Source of the DNA: Micromonospora sp. BL4
Lineage (GTDB): Bacteria > Actinomycetota > Actinomycetes > Mycobacteriales > Micromonosporaceae
Length of the DNA: 64,000 nt
Reading direction: 5' to 3'
NCBI RefSeq assembly: GCF_003667505.1
Contig: NZ_RCVJ01000147.1
Location: 56,053-120,052 of the forward strand
The first letter of the stretch is position 1. Every line of letters starts with the position of its first letter. The translations under genes and the position numbers were made by a program. Shown piece by piece: positions 41,388 to 49,681 of the stretch. The notes beneath the pieces were generated by a model. It did no database searches. It saw only the letters and a program-made list of their open reading frames with translations, and was not told the DNA's origin.

Positions 41388-42017
41388 ATGTCCGAACGGC
41401 ATACCGCACTGCGCTCGATGCACGATCTGGGTCTGGCGGCCTGGTTCGGCGGCTCCCTCATGGGAGCGCTCGGCGTCAACGGCGCAGCGGCGAAGATCAG
41501 TGACACCACACAGCGGCTCCCGGCCGCGTCAGCCGGATGGTCCAAGTGGACCCCGGTCAACGCGGCCGCCATCGGCGCTCACCTGGCCGGAGCGGTCGGT
41601 GAACTGGTGACGGAGAGCCCACGGGTGGCCAGTCAGTCCGGGGTCGCCCGCGCCAGCACCATCAAGACGGCGCTGACGATCGGCGCACTCGCGGTGACCG
41701 GCTACAGCCGGTTGATCGGCATGCGGTTGGAGAAGGCGGGCGCCCCACCGGTGAACGGCGCCACCGAGCCGAACCATCAGACTCCGGCCAGCGTGGCCGC
41801 GTCGCAACGGCAGATGAAGCTGCTCCAGTGGGCCATCCCGGCGCTGACCGGGACCCTGGTGGTGGTCACCGCGTACATGAGTGAGCAGCAGAAACCCGGC
41901 CAGGTGTTCCGGGGGATGCTCGGCCGGGCCGGCATGCTCGTGAGCGCCCCGAAGGGGATGGCGAAGATGGCGGGCATGAGCGCCGGCAAGCGGCAGATGG
42001 CGATGGCCGGGCGCTGA
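41388..42017 (+). CDS. Conserved membrane protein of unknown function
   Basis: 209 residues from ATG at 41388 (GGAAGGGG upstream). There are about three to four hydrophobic stretches: AAWFGGSLMGALGVNGAA near the start, TIKTALTIGALAVTGYSRL, and QWAIPALTGTLVVVTAYMS. The C-terminus is Met/Lys-rich (MAKMAGMSAGKRQM). Proteins of this look recur in actinobacteria without a known role. It stands alone. Confidence 0.75.
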   Translation: MSERHTALRSMHDLGLAAWFGGSLMGALGVNGAAAKISDTTQRLPAASAGWSKWTPVNAAAIGAHLAGAVGELVTESPRVASQSGVARASTIKTALTIGALAVTGYSRLIGMRLEKAGAPPVNGATEPNHQTPASVAASQRQMKLLQWAIPALTGTLVVVTAYMSEQQKPGQVFRGMLGRAGMLVSAPKGMAKMAGMSAGKRQMAMAGR

Positions 42018-42186
42018 GCGCCGGGCTGGCCGACGTCCCGCCGGCACCTCGACGGCGGGGCGCCGGCCGGCTCTGTGTCGCTGGTGCGAAAGGGCGCGGT
42101 GGCACGGCGTGCGACCGGGCGAGCCGGACCGGCCCGGGGAGGGCAATCGTCCGCCGCTGGCGGCGGACCCGACGAGCGGGGTGGCC

Positions 42187-42558
42187 ATGACGGCGCACAG
42201 GGGATCCAGTGGCAGCGGCGACCGGCTGGAGCCGGAGGCCGTCACGCCGTGGAAGACCGAGGACGGCTTCGATGCGGAGCCGCCCTGGGGCGCGGACGAG
42301 GACTCGCCGATGGACGAGGGCAGCGAGGAGACCGCGGTGCCCGAGGGGCGGCGCGGCGAGCGCCGCGCCGGCGCCCAGGCTGGCCAATCCGGCCCGGCCG
42401 GTCGGCACGGTTTCGGCTCGGTGGAACCCACCCGTACCACCGCGGCCGGGCCGGGCGCGCCCCCGGACCCGGCACCCAGCCGGCGGTCCTTCCCGGACGA
42501 CGCGGACATCGACGAGCGGGCCGAGGACGCGCTGCGGACGCGAGGCCGGCGCTCCTGA
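42187..42558 (+). CDS. Small acidic, disordered-type protein
   Basis: 123 residues from ATG at 42187; a GTG two codons upstream is equally possible. It is rich in Gly, Pro, Glu and Asp with little hydrophobic content (VTPWKTEDGFDAEPPWGADE, FPDDADIDERAEDAL). It is probably disordered. No function is evident. Confidence 0.55.
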   Translation: MTAHRGSSGSGDRLEPEAVTPWKTEDGFDAEPPWGADEDSPMDEGSEETAVPEGRRGERRAGAQAGQSGPAGRHGFGSVEPTRTTAAGPGAPPDPAPSRRSFPDDADIDERAEDALRTRGRRS

Positions 42559-42606
42559 CGGCCCGCGGACCGAGCCTCTGCCCGGCGGGCGCCGGGTTGC
42601 CGGACG

Positions 42607-43536
42607 TCAGCCGGTCGACGTGGCGCGGGCCGGGACGGTCTGCCGCACCGGCTCGACGCCGAGGATGTTCTCGGTGAGCAGCTGGGCCAGCCGGGTGGCG
42701 TCGCGCTGTGCCTGACCGGCGCAGCAGTTGTTGAACAGCACGTGCAGCTCGTCGGCCGGGCCGGCCAGCTCGGCCAGCAGCCCGGCCCAGTGCCGCAGCT
42801 CCTCCTCGGCGTACGCGTAGCGGAACTTGTCCTGCTTGTCGCCGTCACGCCAGGCGTCGCTGTGGCCGTGGAACCGAACGATCGCCGGCTCCGCCGTGGT
42901 CGTCAGGATCGGCGGCACCGACGACGGGTGGCCCTGCGGCATATCGACGCAGACCAGTGAGAGGTCGTGCGCGCGCAGCAGGTCCATCGTGGCCGGTGCG
43001 GCGTCTTCGTCGAACCAGGACCCGTGCCGCAGCTCCACGGCGACCCGCCACGGCCGGCATCGCCGCGCCAGCTCGACGATCCGGCGCTCCGCGGCGGCGC
43101 TGCGCACCAGCCACGGCGGAAACTGCAGCAGCACCACGCCCAGCTTGTCGGCCGCCGCGATCGGCTCCAGCGCCGCCCGGAACCGGGACCACAGCTCGTC
43201 GTACGCCCGCTCGGGCAGGTCGCGGCGACGGATCCGACTCGGGCCGGCGGCCGGGCGCAGGTCGCGGGGCAGCGCGGCGACCGGCGTCGGGTGACCGGTG
43301 AAGAGGCTGAACGCCTTGACGTCGAAGGTGAACTCCGCCGGGGTGGCGTCGACCCAGCCCTGTGTGATCTCCGGCGCGGGGATCGCGTAGTAGGAGGTGT
43401 CCACCTCGACCAGTGGGAACCGGCCGGCGTAGTAGGCGAGCCGGCCGGCCGGGGTGCTGGCCGAACGCGGGTACCACCCGGAGCGCAGCAACGACTGGTC
43501 GGCCCAGGACGACGTGCCCACCTTAATCACACCCAT
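42607..43536 (-). CDS. DUF72 (YecE-like) protein
   Basis: 309 residues from ATG at 43536. It opens with VIKVGTSSWADQSLLRSGWYP and continues with LVEVDTSYYAIP, FDVKAFSLFTGH, GVVLLQFPPWLV and AVELRHGSWF. It ends with YAEEELRHWA and ELHVLFNNCCAGQAQRDA, all characteristic of the DUF72 TIM-barrel family. The biochemical role of the family is not established to my knowledge. It is convergent with the acidic-protein gene. Confidence 0.9.
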   Translation of the reverse strand: MGVIKVGTSSWADQSLLRSGWYPRSASTPAGRLAYYAGRFPLVEVDTSYYAIPAPEITQGWVDATPAEFTFDVKAFSLFTGHPTPVAALPRDLRPAAGPSRIRRRDLPERAYDELWSRFRAALEPIAAADKLGVVLLQFPPWLVRSAAAERRIVELARRCRPWRVAVELRHGSWFDEDAAPATMDLLRAHDLSLVCVDMPQGHPSSVPPILTTTAEPAIVRFHGHSDAWRDGDKQDKFRYAYAEEELRHWAGLLAELAGPADELHVLFNNCCAGQAQRDATRLAQLLTENILGVEPVRQTVPARATSTG

Positions 43537-43667
43537 GTCATTCAGTGGACCGCTCCGCGCCCGGATCGGCAACCGCTGGCAGCCCGCGCGGCCGTCGTGT
43601 CGATCCCAAATTGTCGGTGTCGCCTCCTACGCTCGCGTGGAGCGGACATCGACGGAGAGGCGGCGCC

Positions 43668-44174
43668 ATGACCATCAGCACCGAGCGGCTCACCGGGGAG
43701 CGGGCCGACCTGCTGCAGACGCTGCGCCGACACCGGGGCTTTCTCCTGCACACCGTCAACGGGCTGACCGACGAGCAGGCTGCCACCTGCAGCACCGCCA
43801 GCGAGCTCTGCCTCGGCGGCCTCATCAAGCACGTGGCCGGCACCGAGGAGCGGTGGATGCTCTTCGCCGTCGGCGGCGCGGAGGCGATGCAGCGCGAAGA
43901 GATCGACTGGGTCGGCCAGTTCCGGATGGCGCCGGGCGAGACCCTGGCCGGGTTGGTCGAGCGGTTCCGGCAGGTCGCCGACCGGACCGACGAGCTGATC
44001 GGCACCCTCGACCTGGACGCCGCGCACCCGCTGCCGCAGGCGCCCTGGTTCGAGCCGGGGGCGAGCTGGACCGTCCGCCGGGTGCTGCTGCACCTGATCG
44101 CCGAGACGTCCCAGCACGCCGGGCACGCCGACATCCTGCGCGAGACGATCGACGGCGCCAAGACCATGGGCTGA
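43668..44174 (+). CDS. DinB-family four-helix protein
   Basis: 168 residues from ATG at 43668 (GGAGAGG upstream). The DinB/DUF664 pattern is clear: RLTGERADLLQTLRRHRGFL, then LGGLIKHVAGTEERWM with the first metal-binding His, and VLLHLIAETSQHAGHADILRE with the last two. These proteins are metal-dependent, often thiol (mycothiol) transferases in actinobacteria. Its substrate is unknown. Confidence 0.88.
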   Translation: MTISTERLTGERADLLQTLRRHRGFLLHTVNGLTDEQAATCSTASELCLGGLIKHVAGTEERWMLFAVGGAEAMQREEIDWVGQFRMAPGETLAGLVERFRQVADRTDELIGTLDLDAAHPLPQAPWFEPGASWTVRRVLLHLIAETSQHAGHADILRETIDGAKTMG

Positions 44175-44224
44175 GCGGGCCAGTCCGCCGCCGCCGATCG
44201 CCGGCGGTTCCCACCATCCACCTC

Positions 44225-44261
44225 GTGTCACCCGGTCCCATCCCGCCTCGACATGTGACAC
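44225..44261. promoter_or_regulatory. Inverted repeat GTGTCAC-N23-GTGACAC, possible operator
   Basis: Perfect 7-bp arms at 44225-44231 and 44255-44261 lie 32-68 bp before the start of the next gene. The arms are about three helical turns apart centre to centre. It may be a dimeric regulator site or a chance pairing. Confidence 0.3.
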
Positions 44262-44292
44262 CACGCAGGTGGGCGGCGCTGAGGGACACGAG

Positions 44293-45108
44293 ATGAACGC
44301 GGACCGGATGGACCAGGAGACCGCCGAGCGGTTGCTCGGCGGGGCGGTCGAGCCATCGACCGGATCACGACCGGTCGTACTGCTGCTGACCGCGGCACGC
44401 GCCGCGCCGCGCCCCGCGGAGCTGGCCGGCGAGGACGTCGCCGTGCTGGCCTTTCGCCGCGAACGCCACGGCCGCCTCCATCCGGATCCCGAACGGCAGG
44501 CCGGGGAGGGCGTCGCCCTGGGCGCACCGACCGTTTCCCGACGGCCCGCCCGCCGCCCACGCGGCCTGGCCGGATTCGGTGCCAGGGCCGCCGTGGCGGC
44601 CCTGGCCCTCGTCGTCAGCGGCGGGGTGGCGCTGGCCACGGCCACCGGCGGCCCTGCGCCCCGTGCGCCGCAGCCGCCCACGGCCACCCCGTCGGCGCCC
44701 GGCGTTCCACCACCCGTTGCCGACCCGGTCACCGGTGGGGAGGCCAGGTCGGGCGCACCCGCCACGAGCGGACCGGCGCCCTCCTCCTCGGTCGCGGCCG
44801 AGATGGCGGGCCTGTGCCGGGCGTACCAGGCGGTCGCCGGGAACGACCACGGTCGAGCACTCGACAACCCGGTCTTCTCCGGGCTGATCGTCGCCGCCGG
44901 GAACCGACAGCGGGTGGCCGGCTACTGCGAGCGGGTCCTGGCCGCCGCGCCGCGCGGGGCGAGCGACGGGCGACCCGGGGCCGCGCCGAGTCGACGTCCA
45001 CAAACGCCGGGCCCCCCGAACACGCGCCCCACCGCTGCCGGACCGGACCACACCGCACGGCACCGGGGCGACGGCCGGCAATCCCCGCCGGTCGGCCCAC
45101 CGACCTGA
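44293..45108 (+). CDS. Single-pass membrane protein, unknown (anti-sigma-like layout)
   Basis: 271 residues from ATG at 44293 (GAGGGACACGAG upstream). A soluble N-terminal part (MDQETAERLLGGAVEPSTGS, then VVLLLTAARAAPRPAELAGEDVAVLAF) precedes one transmembrane helix (AAVAALALVVSGGVALATATG, about residues 97-117). An extracytoplasmic Pro/Thr/Ser linker and a short region with two cysteines (AGLCRAYQAV, RVAGYCERVL) follow. The layout recalls proteins beside actinobacterial SigE-type sigma genes, but no sigma gene is adjacent here. Confidence 0.75.
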   Translation: MNADRMDQETAERLLGGAVEPSTGSRPVVLLLTAARAAPRPAELAGEDVAVLAFRRERHGRLHPDPERQAGEGVALGAPTVSRRPARRPRGLAGFGARAAVAALALVVSGGVALATATGGPAPRAPQPPTATPSAPGVPPPVADPVTGGEARSGAPATSGPAPSSSVAAEMAGLCRAYQAVAGNDHGRALDNPVFSGLIVAAGNRQRVAGYCERVLAAAPRGASDGRPGAAPSRRPQTPGPPNTRPTAAGPDHTARHRGDGRQSPPVGPPT

Positions 45109-45212
45109 CCGGCCGGGACGCGCGCTCCGACCGCCCGTCGGCCCTCGGACGGTACGAGCCGAGCGGCTCGTCCAGCAGAGCGCGGGACACCTCGTACTGA
45201 TAATTTGCCCCG

Positions 45213-45911
45213 ATGACTCTGCGGCGGCGACGCGCGGCGGCGGCGGTCCTGCGCCTGGTGGTGGTGCTCAGCGTGCTGGCCGGGATCGTCCTCACCGCGC
45301 TCGGCCCGGCCACCGTCACCGGGCTGCTGCCGTACTTCACCATCCAGAGCAACGTCGCGGTCGGCGCTCTCGCGGGGTACGCGGGCCTCAGCGCGTGGCG
45401 GGACCGACCCGATCCACCGTCGGCGCTGCGCGGGGCGGTCACCCTCTACATCACCATCACGGGCGTGGTCTACCACCTGGTGCTGGCCAACCCGGCCAGC
45501 CCGTTCGCGATGGCCCAGCCGGACCGGGCCGTCGGCGAGGCGCTCGGCAACCAGCTGCTGCACACCGCGGTGCCGCTGCTGGCGGTCGCCGACTGGGTGC
45601 TGTTCGACCAGCGCGGCCGGCTGCGCCCGCGGTACGCGGCCTGGTGGCTGGCGTTTCCGCTGGGCTACCTCGGCTTCGCCCTGCTGCGAGGGCTGGTCGT
45701 GCACGCCTACCCGTACCCGTTCCTGGACGTGGGCGAGCTGGGCTACGACGGGGTGGCGATCAGCGCGGTCTTCCTCGCCATCGCGTTCTGGCTGCTCGGC
45801 CTGCTCCTCGTCGGACTCGATCGCACCCTGTCCCGCCGCACCCCCACCCCACCCGCTTCCACCGCGCACAGCGCTCGCGACACTGGCGTCACCGTCGACG
45901 GCCTGCCCTGA
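45213..45911 (+). CDS. Pr6Pr family membrane protein
   Basis: 232 residues with six to seven hydrophobic helices. LPYFTIQSNVAVGALAG, LYITITGVVYHLVLANP, LGNQLLHTAVPLLAVADWVLFD and FPLGYLGFALLRG are the conserved helices of the Pr6Pr (FAR-17a/AIG1-like) membrane family. The function is unknown. It is convergent with the debranching-enzyme gene, with only 11 bp between stops. Confidence 0.87.
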   Translation: MTLRRRRAAAAVLRLVVVLSVLAGIVLTALGPATVTGLLPYFTIQSNVAVGALAGYAGLSAWRDRPDPPSALRGAVTLYITITGVVYHLVLANPASPFAMAQPDRAVGEALGNQLLHTAVPLLAVADWVLFDQRGRLRPRYAAWWLAFPLGYLGFALLRGLVVHAYPYPFLDVGELGYDGVAISAVFLAIAFWLLGLLLVGLDRTLSRRTPTPPASTAHSARDTGVTVDGLP

Positions 45912-45922
45912 CGCAGGTCCGA

Positions 45923-48004
45923 TCAGCGAAGTCGGCGACGGCCGGCGGCGGTGGACGAGCGGTCTCCGGCGTACGCGTCGGTGATGCCCCAACGGCCCGG
46001 GATGTCCAGCAGCTCGAGTCTGCCGAAGCCCGCTGGCAGGGCCGGGTTGACCAGGAGGTTGCCGCCGGTCGGCCGCAGCCCCAGCAGGGTGCCCAGCAGC
46101 ATCAGTAGCGCGCCCGAGGACCACGACTGCGGGCGACCCGCCGCGGGCAGTTGCACGGGGTACTTCGTCCGGCTGCGCTCGTAGCCGGCGATCAGCTCGG
46201 GCACCGCCCCGCCGAGCGTCTGCGCCATGTCGAAGATGCCGGCCGCGATCCGGCCCGCCTGCGCATCGAAGCGGTAGTGCCGCAGCCCGGCCGCGATCAG
46301 GGCGTTGTCCGACGGCCAGACCGCCCCCAGGTGTGAGCCCATCGGGTTGTACGGCTGCTGCCCGGTGGCGTAGGTGCGCACTCCCCAGCCGCTGAACAAC
46401 CGTGGCCCGAGCAGATGCTCGGCGACCGCCTCGGCGCGGTCGTCCGCGACGATCCCACTCCACAACAGATGCCCGATGTTCGACGACAGCGCGTCCACCG
46501 GCTCGCCGTACGGGTCGAGCGCCAACGCGTAGTACTCCCGTTCCGGTAGCCAGAAGTCCCGGTTGAACCGGTCCTTCAGCTCCGCGGCTTCCCGTTCCAG
46601 CCGGTCGGCGTACCCGGGGTCACCCCAGAACTCCCGGGCCAACCGCGCGCCACGCCGTTTCGCGTCGTACGCGTAGCCCTGCAACTCGCAGGTGGCCCGG
46701 GGCAGCGCCGGTTGCCGCCCGCACGCGTCGATGATCGCGTCCGGGGAGTTCTTCCAGCACTGGTTGAGCAGGCCGTACCGCTCGTTGCGACGCTGGTAGC
46801 GCAGGTACCCGTCGCCGGTCAGGTCGCCGTACTCGTCGATCCAGTCCAGTGCCATCCGGGCCGGATGGCGCAGCTCGCGGACCAGGTCCGCGTCGCCGGA
46901 CCAGCGCTCGTACTCGTCGAGCAGGACGACGAACAGCGGGGTGGTGTCCGCCGCGCCGTAGTACAGCGCGTTCGGCCGGTCGGCGAACGCGGCCGACTCG
47001 CCGTACCGGAGCTGGCCGACGATCTTGCCCGGCTCCTCGTCGTGCGCGTCGTCGAGCTGGCCGCCCTGCAACAGCGCCAGCAACCGCAACGTCGCGGGCG
47101 TCAGCTCGGGGGTGAACGCGATGGTCTGCAGGCAGGTGATGATGCTGTCCCGCCCGCAGAGCGCCATCGCCCACGGCAGACCGCCGACCGGCACCCGGGC
47201 GTTGTACGCCAGCGGCATGTACCGCAGCGCCCCCAGGTCGGCCAGGCTGCCCCGGTAGGTGTCCTCCAGGCCGGCGCGTTCGGCCACCAGCTGCGGGGCC
47301 CCGTCCATCCAGGCCGCCAGATCCTCGCGCATCCCCCCGCGTACGTGGTCCCGGTGGGACTCCAGGTTTCTGCGCAGGTCCCGGCCGCCCTCGCCCCGGA
47401 TGGTCATGGTGACGTGCAGGTCGGTCTCCCACGTCCCCTCGGGCTCGATCCGGATCCGGAACGTCATTCCCCGCGCGTCCACATCGGCGGAAGCCGTGCT
47501 GCTCACGACGGTCTCGCGGACGAACCGCTCCCGCTCGTACCGCAGCACGAGCTGGCTGCGTGCGGAGTCGGCGGCGACCTCGACGGCCCGCCCCCGCAGC
47601 TCCCGGCCCTCAGCGACCTCGGCCAGGTCGGCCAGGTCGGCGAAGTCGCTGCCCATGTCCATCCGCACGGTGAACTCGGCCGGCTGCGTGGAGTGGTTGA
47701 GCAACGTGATGCGCTCGTTGAAGCTGTCGTCGAGCGAGCGGTGCCGGATGACCGACACGTCGGCGTCGACGTAGTGGCTCGCCGCGCCCGGGACCAGGAA
47801 GAACCGGGTCTCGAAGTACGTCATGTCGTCGCGGGAGAGCACATTCAGCTCTTCACCGCCGACACTGAGCACCCAGCGGGACAGGAAGCGGGTGTCGAAC
47901 GAGAACAGCCCCACCGGCGTGGTCGGATCCTCCACCACGTCGCCCTGTGCGTCACTGATCGCGAAGGCGTTCCCCGCGATCACGTGCACCCGTTCCCGGC
48001 TCAC
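45923..48004 (-). CDS. Glycogen-debranching-enzyme-like alpha-glucosidase (GH15-like fold)
   Basis: 693 residues from GTG at 48004. An N-terminal domain (HVIAGNAFAISDAQGDVVED, FSFDTRFLSRWVL, about residues 1-250) matches the glycogen-debranching N-terminal family. The rest is an (alpha/alpha)6 barrel with LPWAMALCGRDSIITCLQT, ALYYGAADTTPLFVVLLDEY, NQCWKNSPDAI, and NPMGSHLGAVWPSDNALIA typical of amylo-alpha-1,6-glucosidase-like proteins. It may act on glucosylated metabolites or alpha-glucans. The start overlaps the SCP2-like stop (GTGA). Confidence 0.88.
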   Translation of the reverse strand: MSRERVHVIAGNAFAISDAQGDVVEDPTTPVGLFSFDTRFLSRWVLSVGGEELNVLSRDDMTYFETRFFLVPGAASHYVDADVSVIRHRSLDDSFNERITLLNHSTQPAEFTVRMDMGSDFADLADLAEVAEGRELRGRAVEVAADSARSQLVLRYERERFVRETVVSSTASADVDARGMTFRIRIEPEGTWETDLHVTMTIRGEGGRDLRRNLESHRDHVRGGMREDLAAWMDGAPQLVAERAGLEDTYRGSLADLGALRYMPLAYNARVPVGGLPWAMALCGRDSIITCLQTIAFTPELTPATLRLLALLQGGQLDDAHDEEPGKIVGQLRYGESAAFADRPNALYYGAADTTPLFVVLLDEYERWSGDADLVRELRHPARMALDWIDEYGDLTGDGYLRYQRRNERYGLLNQCWKNSPDAIIDACGRQPALPRATCELQGYAYDAKRRGARLAREFWGDPGYADRLEREAAELKDRFNRDFWLPEREYYALALDPYGEPVDALSSNIGHLLWSGIVADDRAEAVAEHLLGPRLFSGWGVRTYATGQQPYNPMGSHLGAVWPSDNALIAAGLRHYRFDAQAGRIAAGIFDMAQTLGGAVPELIAGYERSRTKYPVQLPAAGRPQSWSSGALLMLLGTLLGLRPTGGNLLVNPALPAGFGRLELLDIPGRWGITDAYAGDRSSTAAGRRRLR

Positions 48005-48390
48005 CGCCGCCCCTCCCGCCCGGCCATCGCGGCCCGACCCAGCTCGCGTGGATGGCGGGCGCCGGCCGGCCCGGGAAAGATGCGCCGCAGCAGCATCAGC
48101 AGCTGGATGTCGCCCTGCGCGGTCAGCTCGTTGCGCAGCAGCGCCGTCGCCACGTGGGTCTCCCCGCTCGCCAACCGGTCGAGGACCGCCGGGGCGGCGC
48201 GGACGACCAGGTCCGCGTCGTCGCCCGACTTGGTCACCCGCACGTGCTGGTCGGCGACGGTCAGGTACCAGTGCTCGGTACGGCCGTCCTCGCGCGCGTC
48301 CAGCCGGAGGGTCCCGGCGGTCGTCTCCGGCAGGTCGGTACGCCGGCCGGAGTCCAGCCGTCCCAGGTATTCCGCCACGGTCGTTCCCAT
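48001..48390 (-). CDS. SCP2 sterol-binding-domain-like protein
   Basis: 129 residues from ATG at 48390 (GGGAGGGGGCGTG upstream). TAGTLRLDAREDGRTEHWYL, VRVTKSGDDADLVVRAAPAV and DIQLLMLLRRIFPGP fit the SCP2 lipid-binding fold used by several actinobacterial proteins. It is translationally coupled to the debranching-type enzyme. A role as a small lipid or substrate carrier for it is inference. Confidence 0.78.
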   Translation of the reverse strand: MGTTVAEYLGRLDSGRRTDLPETTAGTLRLDAREDGRTEHWYLTVADQHVRVTKSGDDADLVVRAAPAVLDRLASGETHVATALLRNELTAQGDIQLLMLLRRIFPGPAGARHPRELGRAAMAGREGRR

Positions 48391-48497
48391 CACGCCCCCT
48401 CCCCCGCTTCCCCGCAGGATCACCCGCTACGGGGTGAGGCCGGCTCACCCGAAGCGGGTGACGACGGGTGTGTCAGGAGCCCGGCGGACGCCGCCGC

Positions 48498-49007
48498 TCA
48501 GTCGGCCCCGATCAGGCCGCGGACGTAGCTGGCCTGACCGACGTGTTGCAGGTCGTCCTCGGCTACGCTGACCAGCCGGACGCCGAGGGTGACCGGCGGA
48601 TCCCACGCCTCGTCGACCACGCGGTCCAGGTCCGCGGGCCGCAGACCGGCCAGGAACTGCCGGGTCCGTCCGGAGACCGCCTCGTAGTAGTCGATCAGCG
48701 CCTGCGCGCTCTCCGGCCGCACCGCCGCGACCTGCGCGGGCGAGTGGCCGTAGCCGGTGTCGCCCGGGTCGGCGGTGAGCCCGAACCGTCCCGCCCAGTC
48801 ACCACTCGCCCAGATCTGGTCGGTGTCCATCAGGTCGGCGACGTGGTCGTCCTGGACGCGGGTCAGGTGCCAGATCAGCCAGCCGATCGTGTTGGCGCCC
48901 GGACCGGGCGCCCGGTGCAGCTGCTCCGGGGTGAGACCGTCGACCGCCGCGCGGACGAGGTCGGGCAGGCGGTCGTACGCCTCAATCAGCAGGTCACTCA
49001 CGTCCAC
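48498..49007 (-). CDS. DinB/DUF664-family protein
   Basis: 169 residues from GTG at 49007 (GGAGG upstream). GANTIGWLIWHLTRVQDDHVADL supplies the first histidine of a DinB metal site, and RLVSVAEDDLQHVGQASYVRGL the last. It is a close structural relative of mycothiol-dependent transferases. It is divergent from the 2'-5' RNA ligase family gene. Confidence 0.86.
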   Translation of the reverse strand: MDVSDLLIEAYDRLPDLVRAAVDGLTPEQLHRAPGPGANTIGWLIWHLTRVQDDHVADLMDTDQIWASGDWAGRFGLTADPGDTGYGHSPAQVAAVRPESAQALIDYYEAVSGRTRQFLAGLRPADLDRVVDEAWDPPVTLGVRLVSVAEDDLQHVGQASYVRGLIGAD

Positions 49008-49084
49008 GGGCCACGCCTCCTGGTCTGTTTCCGATCAGGTACCGCCGAGACCGGCGGACAAACCTCTGCCGTTACGGTGATCAC

Positions 49085-49600
49085 GTGGTCGCCGCGTTGG
49101 AGCTGTACCTGGACCCGGATGCCACCCGCCGGATCCGGGTGCTCTGGGACGCGCTGGAGGCCGAGGGCGTGCAGAGCATGCGGTCGCTGCTGGAGCAGCG
49201 CCACCGCCCGCACGTCTCGTTCGCGGTGGCGCCCCGCTTCGACCCCGAGCAGGTGGCCGCGGCGCTGCGCGGCACGGTCGTGGCCGCACCGCTGCGGCTC
49301 GACTTCCAGCACGCCGGTCAGTTCGTCGGCAGGGTGCTGTGGCTCGGCCCGACGGTCACCCCGGAGCTGCTGGCCCATCACCGGCTGGTGCACGATCGGC
49401 TCGCCGCCGCCGGCATCACCCTGGTCGAGCACTACCAGCCGGGACGCTGGGTGCCGCACTGCACGCTCTCCATGCGCGTGCCGAACGCGCTGATGGCCGC
49501 CGCGGTGCGCCGCTGCCTGGAGGTGCTGCCGGTGGCCGCGACCGTGGTCGGCGCGGCGCTCACCGACCACGCCCGCGGCATCGCCCACCCGCTGCCCTGA
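49085..49600 (+). CDS. 2'-5' RNA ligase family protein (2H phosphoesterase)
   Basis: 171 residues from GTG at 49085. The two HxT/S motifs of the 2H phosphoesterase superfamily are present: RPHVSFAV near residue 43 and VPHCTLSM near residue 121. ALELYLDPDATRRIRVLWDAL forms the opening strand-helix. Members cleave or ligate 2'-5' bonds or cyclic phosphates; the actual substrate is unknown. Confidence 0.88.
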   Translation: MVAALELYLDPDATRRIRVLWDALEAEGVQSMRSLLEQRHRPHVSFAVAPRFDPEQVAAALRGTVVAAPLRLDFQHAGQFVGRVLWLGPTVTPELLAHHRLVHDRLAAAGITLVEHYQPGRWVPHCTLSMRVPNALMAAAVRRCLEVLPVAATVVGAALTDHARGIAHPLP

Positions 49601-49681
49601 CCCGCCGCCGTGGCCACAGGTCAGGCCTGGCGGCCACGGCGGCCGGGCGACAACCGCCGTCCGACAGCCGACCCGTGCCGG

